Shown piece after piece: positions 34,865 to 45,397 of a stretch of 64,000 bases of DNA. Location: positions 1,240,001 to 1,304,000 of the forward strand of contig OY760687.1 of the NCBI GenBank assembly GCA_963663945.1, read 5' to 3'. Position numbers and translations under genes: made by a program. Source of the stretch: Bin87 sp963663945 (lineage in GTDB: Bacteria; Chloroflexota; Dehalococcoidia; Lucifugimonadales; UBA3495). The notes below the pieces were generated by a model. The model worked only from the letters and a program-made list of their open reading frames with translations, was not told the origin of the DNA and did no database searches. Numbering within the stretch: position 1 is the first letter of the stretch; each line of letters begins with the position of its first letter.

Positions 34865-37030
34865 TTACTGGTCGGTGCGATACAGGTAGCGGATATCCCA
34901 GAGGCCGAAGAAGGTGGGGGTAGTGTTGCCGAAGACGTTCCGGACCGCGACGATCCGTTCTCCCAGCGTGGTATAGATTAGCGGGACGTTTTCAGCGGCG
35001 ATCTCCTGGGCTTCGTGGTAATACGCTACACGCTGCTCGTGGTCAACTTCGGCGCTAGCCAGGAGGTATAGCTCGTCGATTCGTGCCTCCCATTCGGTTG
35101 CTGGTTGCGTTTGGTTAGGATGCCAGAGGTGCAGGTTTCCGCTGCTGTGCCAAACGTTGAAGCCGCCCCCGGGATCGCTGCCCCCGGTCAAGCCGATCAA
35201 TACTGCCTCCCACGAATAGGATTGTGTCAACCGGAACACGAGCTCGCCAAACGGGATAAGCTGGAAGTCCACGTCGAGCCCGATCCGGCGCATTTCCTGG
35301 GACACCAGTTGACCGATCGCCTCACGAACCGGGGTCTCCGCGTTCGTCACCATGGTGAAGCTCATGGGGTTGCCAGCAAGGTCTTCGCGGATACCGTCGC
35401 CGTCGGTGTCAACCCAACCCTTGCAGTTGAGGAACGCGTTGGCCCGGGCGACGTCGTACAGGTACCGGCGAACGTTCGGGTTGTAGAAGTCGCCAGCCGC
35501 CGGGCTGATGGGAGACCACTGCGGGAATGCGTGGCCGTGCTGCACTTCGTCGACGATGCGGTTTTTATCGATGACATGGGAGACAGCCTGACGGAACTCC
35601 CTGGTGCGGAACCACGCCAGCGTTTCAGGTGACACGTAGGGTTCGCCGGAATCCGCACTGGTCCCAGGGTTCATGTTGAACGCCACGAACTCTTCCCCAA
35701 AGCCCGGCCCCCGCTTGTGGATGGTGAAGTTTTCCGTGGCCTGGAACTGTTCCAGTATGTCGACTTCCCGCCCGGGAACACCGTAGATGTCGACGGCGCC
35801 TTCCCGGAACTTGGCGCGCGCCTCATCAACGTCCGCCACGTTGATACGAACAATTTCGTCCAGGTAGGGCAGGCTGTTGCCCTGCGCATCCTTTAGCCAG
35901 TAGTTGGGGTTTCGGCTCAGCACCAGGCGGACGCCGGGCTCATAGGTCGTGATCGTGAACGGCCCGGTTCCGATGACCTCGGCCGGGTCGGTGTCCTTGT
36001 CCCACACCTCCTCGAAGGTGCCACCATCAACGTGCTCCTCTAGGATGTGCTTGGGATATATCCCGGTTCCCATGGAACGCAGGAAAGTGGCGACGGGCGC
36101 GGCGGTTACAAACTGTATGGTGTGGTCGTCCACGACGGTGATGGTCATGTCAACCGCATCCCACACGCTGCCAACCTCGAGTTCATCGTTGTAGATGATC
36201 CGGTTGAAGGTGAACGCCACGTCGTGGGCGGTAAAGGGTTGGCCATCGTGCCATTGAACGTCCTCACGCAGGTGGAACGTCCAGGTCAGACCGTCCTCCG
36301 AAGTGTCCCAACTCTCAGCCAAAAGCGGTTCCGCACGGTCCGTGAGCCACGAGATCTCGGTCAAACCTTCGAAAAGGTAGCCCAGCACGGCCGTGGACCC
36401 GGTGTCGCGTGCGAGAGCCAAATTGAAAGTGAGGGGTTCGCCGAGAGTTGCAACCGTATAGGTACCGCCGGGAGTGCCCGCCGCGTATTCGAACGCCTCG
36501 GCGTTTCCCTGTAGTTCCGCGATAACCCGGTCAACGTCGTGCTCCGCGGAAGTATCGGAGCCGGGCGCGCCTGGGTTATTGCCGGGACCGGGCGGCGCCG
36601 GGCACTGGGGTAGAACCGTCTCCGCCGGCTCCTCCCGCTCCTTCGGGAAGACGATCTGCGTCGGCTCGGCTGCGTCGGCAGTGTCGCCGGGGCGGCGGAC
36701 GATCAGGTAGCAAACCTCATCGGGGGAGTCCGTTATGTATCCGCCGTCGCCTTGCGCGGCCGGGTAGGCGCGGACTGTTGTGTAGCCGTTGCTGTCGGTG
36801 CTGCGGACGACGAACCACTTGTCATCGTCGGAGTCGTCGAAGAAGTCTTCGAATTCGATGTGTCCGAGTCCATGACCGGGAAAAGATGCGGAGTCTTGTC
36901 CCTGAGGCCAGGTGCTGGGGCATTCTGGGCTCGCCGCTCCAACTGTGGACGGGACAAGCAGAACCACGCCAACGGTGCAAACCAGGCAGGCGACAGCAAT
37001 CCAGATCGTCGGCAAAGATTTCAACGACAT
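34865..37030 (-). CDS. Family-5 ABC transporter substrate-binding protein with long N-terminal extension
   Basis: The 721-residue exported protein has an N-terminal hydrophobic leader (VACLVCTVGVVLLVPSTVGA) ending in an AAS-type cleavage site, without a clear lipobox. Residues about 35-185 form an extension with no family match, rich in Asp, Pro and Gly. From about 195 it is a peptide/nickel-type family-5 binding protein: GGTYTVATLGEPLTFNLALA, WDTSEDGLTWTFHLREDVQW and AHDVAFTFNRI. No permease or ATPase gene is adjacent, so its transporter partners lie elsewhere, or it has another sensing role. The ATG at 37030 directly precedes the leader. Confidence 0.85.
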   Translation of the reverse strand: MSLKSLPTIWIAVACLVCTVGVVLLVPSTVGAASPECPSTWPQGQDSASFPGHGLGHIEFEDFFDDSDDDKWFVVRSTDSNGYTTVRAYPAAQGDGGYITDSPDEVCYLIVRRPGDTADAAEPTQIVFPKEREEPAETVLPQCPAPPGPGNNPGAPGSDTSAEHDVDRVIAELQGNAEAFEYAAGTPGGTYTVATLGEPLTFNLALARDTGSTAVLGYLFEGLTEISWLTDRAEPLLAESWDTSEDGLTWTFHLREDVQWHDGQPFTAHDVAFTFNRIIYNDELEVGSVWDAVDMTITVVDDHTIQFVTAAPVATFLRSMGTGIYPKHILEEHVDGGTFEEVWDKDTDPAEVIGTGPFTITTYEPGVRLVLSRNPNYWLKDAQGNSLPYLDEIVRINVADVDEARAKFREGAVDIYGVPGREVDILEQFQATENFTIHKRGPGFGEEFVAFNMNPGTSADSGEPYVSPETLAWFRTREFRQAVSHVIDKNRIVDEVQHGHAFPQWSPISPAAGDFYNPNVRRYLYDVARANAFLNCKGWVDTDGDGIREDLAGNPMSFTMVTNAETPVREAIGQLVSQEMRRIGLDVDFQLIPFGELVFRLTQSYSWEAVLIGLTGGSDPGGGFNVWHSSGNLHLWHPNQTQPATEWEARIDELYLLASAEVDHEQRVAYYHEAQEIAAENVPLIYTTLGERIVAVRNVFGNTTPTFFGLWDIRYLYRTDQ

Positions 37031-37125
37031 CGTTTCCCCCGATTCATGGCGTCCGCGTCAGTTTCCATGCAATGGGCATATCCGAAATCTGTATTTTGAA
37101 GGGCATGATCTTATTCGCCGTCGAT

Positions 37126-37131
37126 TATAAT
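37126..37131 (+). promoter_or_regulatory. -10 box upstream of gamma-glutamyltransferase gene
   Basis: TATAAT at 37126-37131 lies 76 bases before the gamma-glutamyltransferase start in the divergent intergenic region. No good -35 is seen, so support is limited. Confidence 0.35.
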
Positions 37132-37207
37132 CACACCGTCGACTGTCGCATCAGAAAAAGCGCATTCAGCGCCCGGTTGTTCACTCGCCGTCCCAGGAGG
37201 CCATGTC

Positions 37208-38839
37208 ATGTCCATCACCAACCTCACCCGCAGCGCCGTGTACGGCCAGAATGGCATGGTCTGCTCGAACTCTCCGCTTGCGGCTGCGGCCGGCCTCCGC
37301 GTCATGCAGGCGGGCGGGAGCGCGTTCGACGCCGCGCTGGCCGTGGCGGCGGTGGAAAGCGTCACCCTGGTGCCCGTTTGCGGCCTCGGCGGCGACTCTT
37401 TCATCCTCGCCTACGACGCCAAGAGCGGCCAGGTCACCAACATCAACAGCAGTGGGATCGCCGCGTCGGGCGCCGAGGCCGAATTCTACCGCAGCCAGGG
37501 CCTGGCCCTGATGCCCATCCAGGGCCCGCACTCCATTTCCGTACCCGGAGAGGCCGCGGCGTGGGAGACCATGCACCAACGGTTCTGCACCGTGCCGTTT
37601 GCCGATCTGTTGGCGCCCGCCATTCAGTACGCCGAGCGTGGGTTCCCCGTTTCGCCTCGCATCGCTCGATCGTTTGCCGGGAACGCGGAACTGCTGGCGC
37701 GTTTTTCCGCTACTTCGGACATCTACCTGGCGAACGGCGGACGGCCGCCTCGGGTCGGTGAGGTGCTGGTCAACGGAGACCTGGCCAACACGATCCGCGC
37801 CGTGGCCGAGGGCGGCGCCGACGCTTTCTACCGCAGCAACATCGCGACCCGGATGGTCGAGGGCATCAACAATGCCGGCGGGCTGTTCACCGAGGCGGAC
37901 TTTGCCGGTCACCACGCCGACGTGGGCGACGCCATCAGCGCCACGTACCGCGAGCACACGGTGTACCAGACCCGCCCGCCGTCCCAGGGTTTCCTGCTGC
38001 TGGAAATGCTGAACATCGTCAGCGGCCACGACCTGTCGTCGATGACGCCCAACTCGGCCGACTCGATTCACCTGCTGGTGGAGGCGAAGAAGATCGCGTA
38101 CTCGGACCGCAACCGCCTCGCCGGCGACCCGAACTTCGTCGACTGGCCGCTGGACGGCCTGCTGTCGACCGAGTACGCCGACATGCGCCGCGATCAGATC
38201 CACCCCTTCCAGGCCGGCGGTGAGGTGCGCCCGCTGACGCCCGTGGACGGTCGCGGCGACACCACCTACTTCTGCGTCGCCGATGGCGAGGGCAACGCGG
38301 TCAGTTGGATCCACAGCCTGTCCAATGGGTTCGGTTCCGGCGTCGTCGCACCCGGCACCGGTGTGCTTTTCAACAACCGGGCCGGACGTGGTTTCAGCCT
38401 CGAACCAGACCACCCCAACGTCATCGCGCCGGGCAAGCGCACCATGCACACACTGAACTGCTACCTGACCACGGTGGGCGGCGAGGTGTCCATCGTCGGC
38501 GGCACGCCGGGCGGAGACGTCCAGCCACAGGTCGGCCTCCAGATGTTGACGAAATTGATCGACGGAGGACTGCAGCCCCAGGACGCCGTGGAATCGCCGC
38601 GCTGGCACAGCTTCCCGGGCACTGACCCGGCGACAATCAACCGCGCCGGCGAACTGCGGGTGGAGATGGGAGCGCCCGACGACGCGGTCCGGGACCTGGG
38701 ACGGATGGGGCACAACGTGGTGCAGAACCCGCTGGGTTCCTACCACGGCGTGGTGCAACTCATCGTGCGCGACCGCCGTCGCGGCGTGCTGGCGGGTGCC
38801 TCCGACCCGCGCGGCGATGGACAGGCCGTGGCCTATTGA
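37208..38839 (+). CDS. Gamma-glutamyltransferase family protein
   Basis: This 543-residue Ntn-hydrolase precursor matures by cleavage before a Thr. The likely nucleophile is in GRGDTTYFCVADGEGNAVSW (about residues 345-364). Other marks are AAAAGLRVMQAGGSAFDAAL, PGEAAAWETMHQRF and GGTPGGDVQPQVGLQML. No signal peptide is present, so it is probably cytoplasmic; the group includes cephalosporin-acylase-like and glutathione- or gamma-glutamyl-compound-cleaving enzymes. GGAGG precedes the ATG. A lipoprotein gene begins within its stop codon (TGATG). Confidence 0.92.
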   Translation: MSITNLTRSAVYGQNGMVCSNSPLAAAAGLRVMQAGGSAFDAALAVAAVESVTLVPVCGLGGDSFILAYDAKSGQVTNINSSGIAASGAEAEFYRSQGLALMPIQGPHSISVPGEAAAWETMHQRFCTVPFADLLAPAIQYAERGFPVSPRIARSFAGNAELLARFSATSDIYLANGGRPPRVGEVLVNGDLANTIRAVAEGGADAFYRSNIATRMVEGINNAGGLFTEADFAGHHADVGDAISATYREHTVYQTRPPSQGFLLLEMLNIVSGHDLSSMTPNSADSIHLLVEAKKIAYSDRNRLAGDPNFVDWPLDGLLSTEYADMRRDQIHPFQAGGEVRPLTPVDGRGDTTYFCVADGEGNAVSWIHSLSNGFGSGVVAPGTGVLFNNRAGRGFSLEPDHPNVIAPGKRTMHTLNCYLTTVGGEVSIVGGTPGGDVQPQVGLQMLTKLIDGGLQPQDAVESPRWHSFPGTDPATINRAGELRVEMGAPDDAVRDLGRMGHNVVQNPLGSYHGVVQLIVRDRRRGVLAGASDPRGDGQAVAY

Positions 38840-39966
38840 TGCTCCCCCGGACGCGCGACACAATTCGCTTCTTCGACCCAATAATCCGGATACTGGCGGT
38901 GGCCGGCGCTCTGGCTCTGGCTGCCGTCGCCTGTGAGGCAAATGCGCCGGCGGTTTCGAGCGTTTCCCCGTTGACGCCGCCGGCAGTCTCCGCTCCGATC
39001 ACGACGGACCTGGCGCCAACCCAAATGGCGATACCGGCGGCAACGCTTCTGCCAGGAGAGGATGCGACGGTTCCACCCGGTGCGGCATCGGTAGCCGCAG
39101 CGTCACCGACGGTCTCGGCGGAGGTAGCGGCGGCAACGGAAACAAAAATGGTGGAACTCACCGGCCGGATGACCCGGGCACGACGGGTGGACGTCGACCT
39201 CTTGTGGGCGGTGTTCGTCATGAACCGGGCGTTCGGCATTGGGACCGATTGGGCGCCCGACCTCGAAGCGCCGGCCAAGATGCTGGAGATGTGGGACCCG
39301 GAGAACGCGTGCTACGCGATTGTTGAAGGGGAAGTAGAGCGTCTGGGATCAGACAACCATTTGACACCGGTGGACTTCAACGCCTTTGTCGCCCACGTTG
39401 GGGACCGGTTGTCGCCCTGCCTGGAGGAACGTTGGCCGGAAGTCGAGGCCGAGCGGTTCTTCGCCAATCCCGACAGCGTTCGAACCGACCGCGTCACCAC
39501 CTGGTTCGACAGTATTTGGGATCTATCCGTAGGCGATTCCCTGGTGAGCCTGGAACAGTGCCGGGAAGGGTTCTATGCGCATCTTCCGGTGGCGACGGCA
39601 GCCGGCGATCCCATCGGGCTCGAAGGCGCCTGGAGCGTGGCCATGGCCGAATTTTCGGCGTGCCGGCAAGACGCGCTGCGCGAGGAACTCCCGTTTGTGT
39701 ACCTGGGAAACTCGCAACTGTTCGCGTTTGAACTCAACGACCGATACACGCTGATAGCGCTGCAAGCAACTGTGGGTGGTCATCTGGTCGCAATTTCGAT
39801 GCAACGGCCCTACGGAGAGTGCTGGCCGGAATTCGCGGCGAGCATACCGGAAATCGCAACGGCGACGGGTCCGGCACAATTGGTGGAGACCAGAGACGCA
39901 GCGCTGCGCGCGCTTCGTGCCTGCATCGAGTCTCTTCCCGAACACAACCCTTACGCAGAGCGATGA
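38839..39966 (+). CDS. Hypothetical lipoprotein coupled to gamma-glutamyltransferase
   Basis: This 375-residue protein has no recognised domain. The N-terminus has a positively charged start, a hydrophobic stretch (IIRILAVAGALALAAVAC) and a lipobox ending at Cys, then a Pro/Thr/Ala-rich linker to about residue 110. The remaining globular part contains several Cys (ENACYAIVEG, DRLSPCLEERW, ECWPEFAA) and is mostly helical in pattern. The ATG overlaps the previous TGA by one base, so it is translated with the gamma-glutamyltransferase. Function is unknown. Confidence 0.6.
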   Translation: MLPRTRDTIRFFDPIIRILAVAGALALAAVACEANAPAVSSVSPLTPPAVSAPITTDLAPTQMAIPAATLLPGEDATVPPGAASVAAASPTVSAEVAAATETKMVELTGRMTRARRVDVDLLWAVFVMNRAFGIGTDWAPDLEAPAKMLEMWDPENACYAIVEGEVERLGSDNHLTPVDFNAFVAHVGDRLSPCLEERWPEVEAERFFANPDSVRTDRVTTWFDSIWDLSVGDSLVSLEQCREGFYAHLPVATAAGDPIGLEGAWSVAMAEFSACRQDALREELPFVYLGNSQLFAFELNDRYTLIALQATVGGHLVAISMQRPYGECWPEFAASIPEIATATGPAQLVETRDAALRALRACIESLPEHNPYAER

Positions 39967-39999
39967 CGCCGCCGGCCGCGCGGCAGATGGAACGCCGTA

Positions 40000-40533
40000 T
40001 CAGCGATCCGGGAAGTAGTAGATCGCCGGCAGTCCGCGGTACCGTTCGTCGAAGTCCATGCCGTAGCCCACGACGAAGTGGTTGGGAATGGTAAACCCGA
40101 CATAATCGTACTGGACCTCTACCTCCCGACGTTCGGGTTTGTCCAGGAGGGTGCAATAACGCAATGAGGCTGGTCCCAGGCCGCTGATGTAGTCCTTCAC
40201 GGCCTTGCAGGTATATCCGGTGTCCGCGATGTCGTCGACGATGAGGACGTTCTGGCCGCTGATATCGGCGGGGTCCAGGGTGCCGGCCAGCCTGACGTCG
40301 CCGGTGGACTCGGTGCCGCTGCCGTAGCTGCTGGCCCTCACGAATTCGAGGCGATGCACCTCGGCGCTCAATACCCGCAACAGGTCGGCGGTGAAGATCG
40401 CCGCGCCCTTGAGCACGCACACGATCACCACGCCGGTGGTCGCGTAGTCGCGGTCGATCTCGCGTGCCAGCGTGGCGACGCCGGCCCGAAGCTCGTCCTC
40501 GGGAATCAGGACGGCCAGGCCGTCACGTAGCAT
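40000..40533 (-). CDS. hpt: Hypoxanthine phosphoribosyltransferase
   Basis: This 177-residue purine-salvage enzyme makes IMP or GMP from hypoxanthine or guanine and PRPP. The PRPP-binding loop is VLIVDDIADTGYT, and VIVCVLKGAAIFTADLLR is the preceding cis-peptide loop. Also typical are VRASSYGSGTESTGDV and YVGFTIPNHFVVGYGMDFDE. Length is normal. The ATG at 40533 lies 29 bases downstream of the gyrB stop on the same strand, so they may be cotranscribed. Confidence 0.95.
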   Translation of the reverse strand: MLRDGLAVLIPEDELRAGVATLAREIDRDYATTGVVIVCVLKGAAIFTADLLRVLSAEVHRLEFVRASSYGSGTESTGDVRLAGTLDPADISGQNVLIVDDIADTGYTCKAVKDYISGLGPASLRYCTLLDKPERREVEVQYDYVGFTIPNHFVVGYGMDFDERYRGLPAIYYFPDR

Positions 40534-40562
40534 CGCGGTGGCCCCCGGAGGCGAAGGGTGGA

Positions 40563-42554
<1,992 letters not shown>

Positions 42555-42630
42555 GCTGGATGGTCTCTCCGATCCCTAGCCTCTGTCAGAGTGAATATGT
42601 CAGGGCCGTGACTGTAACGCAGTACAACAA

Positions 42631-42659
42631 TGTCCAGTATGGACACCATTAGGATTATA
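42631..42659 (-). promoter_or_regulatory. gyrB -10 box with adjacent dyad operator
   Basis: On the minus strand a TATAAT (42659-42654) is followed eight bases later by a perfect dyad, TGTCCA-N3-TGGACA (42631-42645), which would overlap the transcription start. The -35 region is weak (TGGCAA at 17-base spacing). A repressor or supercoiling-responsive factor could act here. Confidence 0.45.
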
Positions 42660-42768
42660 TCAAATCTGTCGCTTGATTGCCATGCGTGGGATGTCATCAA
42701 TTCGCGGATTTTAGGAAATCCGCCAAAGACTTCGGACAATTTCGAGGCGTGTTCAGACCGCCTTCGCA

Positions 42769-43227
42769 TCAGTCGGACCGCGTCTCGCCGGACCCTTCGC
42801 CGGCTGGCGGATGGTACCAGGCGCCCGAGAGCAGGCTTGAGATCGCCAAACGCATGGGTTCGAACAACGGTTGGGGCGGTTCACGCAATGGAAACCAACC
42901 GTATTCACGGAAAGAGTCGTCACCGGCCTCGGGAACGGGAACCTGGTCGCCGATATCGCCGAGGAACTCCACGTCCACATAATGACGGTCGTAAGCAACA
43001 ATGTTGCTCATACACAGCACGCGAAGCTCACCCACCTCGACTCCCAACTCTTCGAGAGCCTCCCTGCGGGCGCACTGCTCCAGGGTTTCTCCGAACTCGA
43101 GATGGCCGCCAGCCGAGCCCCAGGTCGCTTCGCCGTGGGCTCCTTTACGCTGAGCCAGGAAGACCTTTCCGCCCCTGACGAACACCACTCCCACGCCCAC
43201 CAGCGGCCTGTCTGCCTGCGTACTCAC
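42769..43227 (-). CDS. NUDIX hydrolase (NUDT15/MutT-like)
   Basis: This 152-residue protein carries a full NUDIX box, GHLEFGETLEQCARREALEE followed by LGV (Gx5Ex7REUxEExGU), in the order found in nucleotide-triphosphate pyrophosphatases of the NUDT15/MutT type. SMALL-molecule specificity for dCTP, 8-oxo-dGTP or a related nucleotide cannot be told. The N-terminal VGVGVVFVRGGKVFLAQRKG is typical. The ATG at 43227 lies in an otherwise unremarkable gap, divergent from the inositol-phosphatase-like gene. It ends with a short acidic tail. Confidence 0.9.
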   Translation of the reverse strand: MSTQADRPLVGVGVVFVRGGKVFLAQRKGAHGEATWGSAGGHLEFGETLEQCARREALEELGVEVGELRVLCMSNIVAYDRHYVDVEFLGDIGDQVPVPEAGDDSFREYGWFPLREPPQPLFEPMRLAISSLLSGAWYHPPAGEGSGETRSD

Positions 43228-43342
43228 GGCCGCAGTATAGCATGGGGTCGGGCGGGTCCTTGATGCCGCACAGGTTCGGTTGTCGGCCGGGAACGGCGGG
43301 TGCTAGACTGCCCCATCTTGCCGCCCTCGTGAGTTTGCCCTG

Positions 43343-44173
43343 ATGCCAACTGAAACCGTCGATGAACTGCCCCTATCCCGTTCCGGACAGACCGCGCTTG
43401 CCGTGTGTGAAACTGCCGCCCGCAGCGCCGGCGAGATGGTCCTGGGCCGCTTTCGGACCGACATAGAGGTTAGCCTCAAGGGCCGGGCCAATGTGGTCAC
43501 CGACGCCGACCTGGCTTCCGAAAAGCTGATCCTGGAATACGTGGCCGGAGAATACCCTGATTTCGGCATACTCTCCGAGGAATCCGCTCCGGTTGCCGGC
43601 TCGTCGCCGTACACCTGGGTGGTGGACCCCATCGACGGTACCCGCAATTTCGCCGAGGGCATCCCCCATTTCTGTGTGGTCGTTGCAATCGCGGAGGGCG
43701 ATGAGGTGGTCTGCGGCGTCACCTACGATCCGGTGCGCGACGAGATGTTTTCGGCCCAAAAAGGGCATGGCGCCACGCTGAACGGGCAGTCCGTCACCGC
43801 GTCCGATCGCGATGACATCGACGAGGCGGTGCTGGGCTTCGACCTCGGCTACAACTTTGACCAGGCCAAGCTGCTGCTGGAACTGGCCGCCGGTGTCTGG
43901 CCGCGGGTTCAGGGATACCGGTTGATGGGTTCCAGCGCTCTCAGCCTGGCTTATGCGGCATGCGGGCGTATCGACCTGTATTTCCACCACAGCCTGTCGG
44001 CCTGGGACATCGCCTCGGGCGTGCTGCTCGCGAGGGAAGCGGGAGGACAGGTGCTGGACCGGGCGACGCTGAAGGACGCCACCCTGTTTTCGCCGGGCCT
44101 GATCGTGTCCAACCCGGCGCTGGTGGAGCAGTTCCTGGTCCTGACGGAAGGAGCCGCCTGGCGCACGATGTGA
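43343..44173 (+). CDS. Inositol monophosphatase family protein
   Basis: This 276-residue lithium-sensitive-phosphatase-fold enzyme has the two metal motifs, VVDPIDGTRNFAEGIP and WDIASGVLLAREAGG, plus ILSEESAP for the first acid cluster. It could act on inositol-1-phosphate, histidinol phosphate or adenosine bisphosphate; the sequence does not decide. The extended -10-like TGCTAGACT at about 43309 precedes the ATG. The dipeptidase gene follows after about 80 bases on the same strand. Confidence 0.9.
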   Translation: MPTETVDELPLSRSGQTALAVCETAARSAGEMVLGRFRTDIEVSLKGRANVVTDADLASEKLILEYVAGEYPDFGILSEESAPVAGSSPYTWVVDPIDGTRNFAEGIPHFCVVVAIAEGDEVVCGVTYDPVRDEMFSAQKGHGATLNGQSVTASDRDDIDEAVLGFDLGYNFDQAKLLLELAAGVWPRVQGYRLMGSSALSLAYAACGRIDLYFHHSLSAWDIASGVLLAREAGGQVLDRATLKDATLFSPGLIVSNPALVEQFLVLTEGAAWRTM

Positions 44174-44252
44174 GCGAGGCGACCGCTGCCCAACAGCGCC
44201 TTTGTGTATCCCGTCAGTCGCCGCTCGACAACAATATAACGGAGGGTTGTCC

Positions 44253-45365
44253 ATGGTCACTCAGATTTTCGAAATGGTCCGCGAGGTGGGCCGAGTGCCG
44301 TCGTCGGAAGTACCGCTCAGCGCTGCCGAACAGACCCGCTTTGAGCGCATCATGGACCAGGCGGTGATGATCGACGTTCACCAGCACCCCTTCCTGTTGC
44401 CGGAAGACATGGACCGGTTCATCGAGTTCCTGCGCACCAGCCGCTACCAGTATGGCTACCAGGCGGTGGAAGCCGGAGGCTGGTCGGCGGTGACCACGGC
44501 CAGCGCGTTCAGCGGGTTCAAGAGCACCACCGACATGTCCTTCATGGAATACGAGGACATCGCCGCCGAGGTCGGCGGTATGCTGGCCGACGTGGCGACC
44601 CAGGACAACATCGTGCGGGTGGGCAACGCCGACGAGATTCTGGCCGCCCGACAGCAGGGCAAGATCGGTTTCCTGCCCACGCTGGAGCATTTGGCCATCG
44701 GGAACCGCATCGAGCGGGTGGACGCCCTGTTCGGCATGGGGGTGCGCCTGGCCGGCATCACCTACAACCGGCGCAACTTCATCGGCGACGGCCAGACGGA
44801 GCGCAACCCGGGCGGGCTCAGCGACTTCGGCGTGGAGGTGGTTCACCGCATGAACGACCTCGGCATGGCCGTTGACCTGTCCCACGCGTCGACTCCAACC
44901 GCGATGGACGCCATCGAAATATCCCGCGTGCCCACGGTGTTCAGCCACAACGCCTCCTATACGCTCCGCCCCAACGGCCGTACCCGCCGGGACGAGGAGC
45001 TGCTGGCCTGCGCCCGAAACGGCGGCCTGGTGTGCATCACTGCCGTCCCGAACTCGCTGAGCGACGACCCCGAGCAGGACATAGAGTGCGTGTTGGACCA
45101 CTACGACTACATGGTCAACCTGGTGGGCGTCGATCACGTGGGCATCGGAACCGACGCCACTGTGGGCGACCACGTGGCGTTCCATCGTGTCCTGCTGGGA
45201 CGTGGCCCGGATCAACTGCCGGCGCCGTACCTCAACGGCCTGGAGTCCCCCGCCGACGGCAAGAACATCGTGCGCGGCCTGATCCGGCGCGGACACTCCG
45301 ACGAGGATGTCCTGAAGATCGTCGGTGGGAACGCCCTGGACTACTTCCGCCGTGTGATCGGCTAG
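44253..45365 (+). CDS. Membrane dipeptidase (peptidase M19) family protein
   Basis: This 370-residue amidohydrolase-fold zinc enzyme is of the renal dipeptidase family. Marks are MIDVHQHPFLLP (first metal ligands), GFLPTLEHLAIGN (Glu bridging ligand), VDLSHASTPTAMDAI (His) and VFSHNASYTLRPNGRTRRDE (His). It ends with DHVGIGTDAT (Asp) and NALDYFRRVIG. It probably hydrolyses dipeptides, D-amino-acyl compounds or related lactams. The start at 44253 has GGAGGG upstream. It forms a run with the UROD/MetE-like and PPOX genes. Confidence 0.9.
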   Translation: MVTQIFEMVREVGRVPSSEVPLSAAEQTRFERIMDQAVMIDVHQHPFLLPEDMDRFIEFLRTSRYQYGYQAVEAGGWSAVTTASAFSGFKSTTDMSFMEYEDIAAEVGGMLADVATQDNIVRVGNADEILAARQQGKIGFLPTLEHLAIGNRIERVDALFGMGVRLAGITYNRRNFIGDGQTERNPGGLSDFGVEVVHRMNDLGMAVDLSHASTPTAMDAIEISRVPTVFSHNASYTLRPNGRTRRDEELLACARNGGLVCITAVPNSLSDDPEQDIECVLDHYDYMVNLVGVDHVGIGTDATVGDHVAFHRVLLGRGPDQLPAPYLNGLESPADGKNIVRGLIRRGHSDEDVLKIVGGNALDYFRRVIG

Positions 45366-45397
45366 CCACGGACCCGAGCAGCACACCCGGAGGCCAC

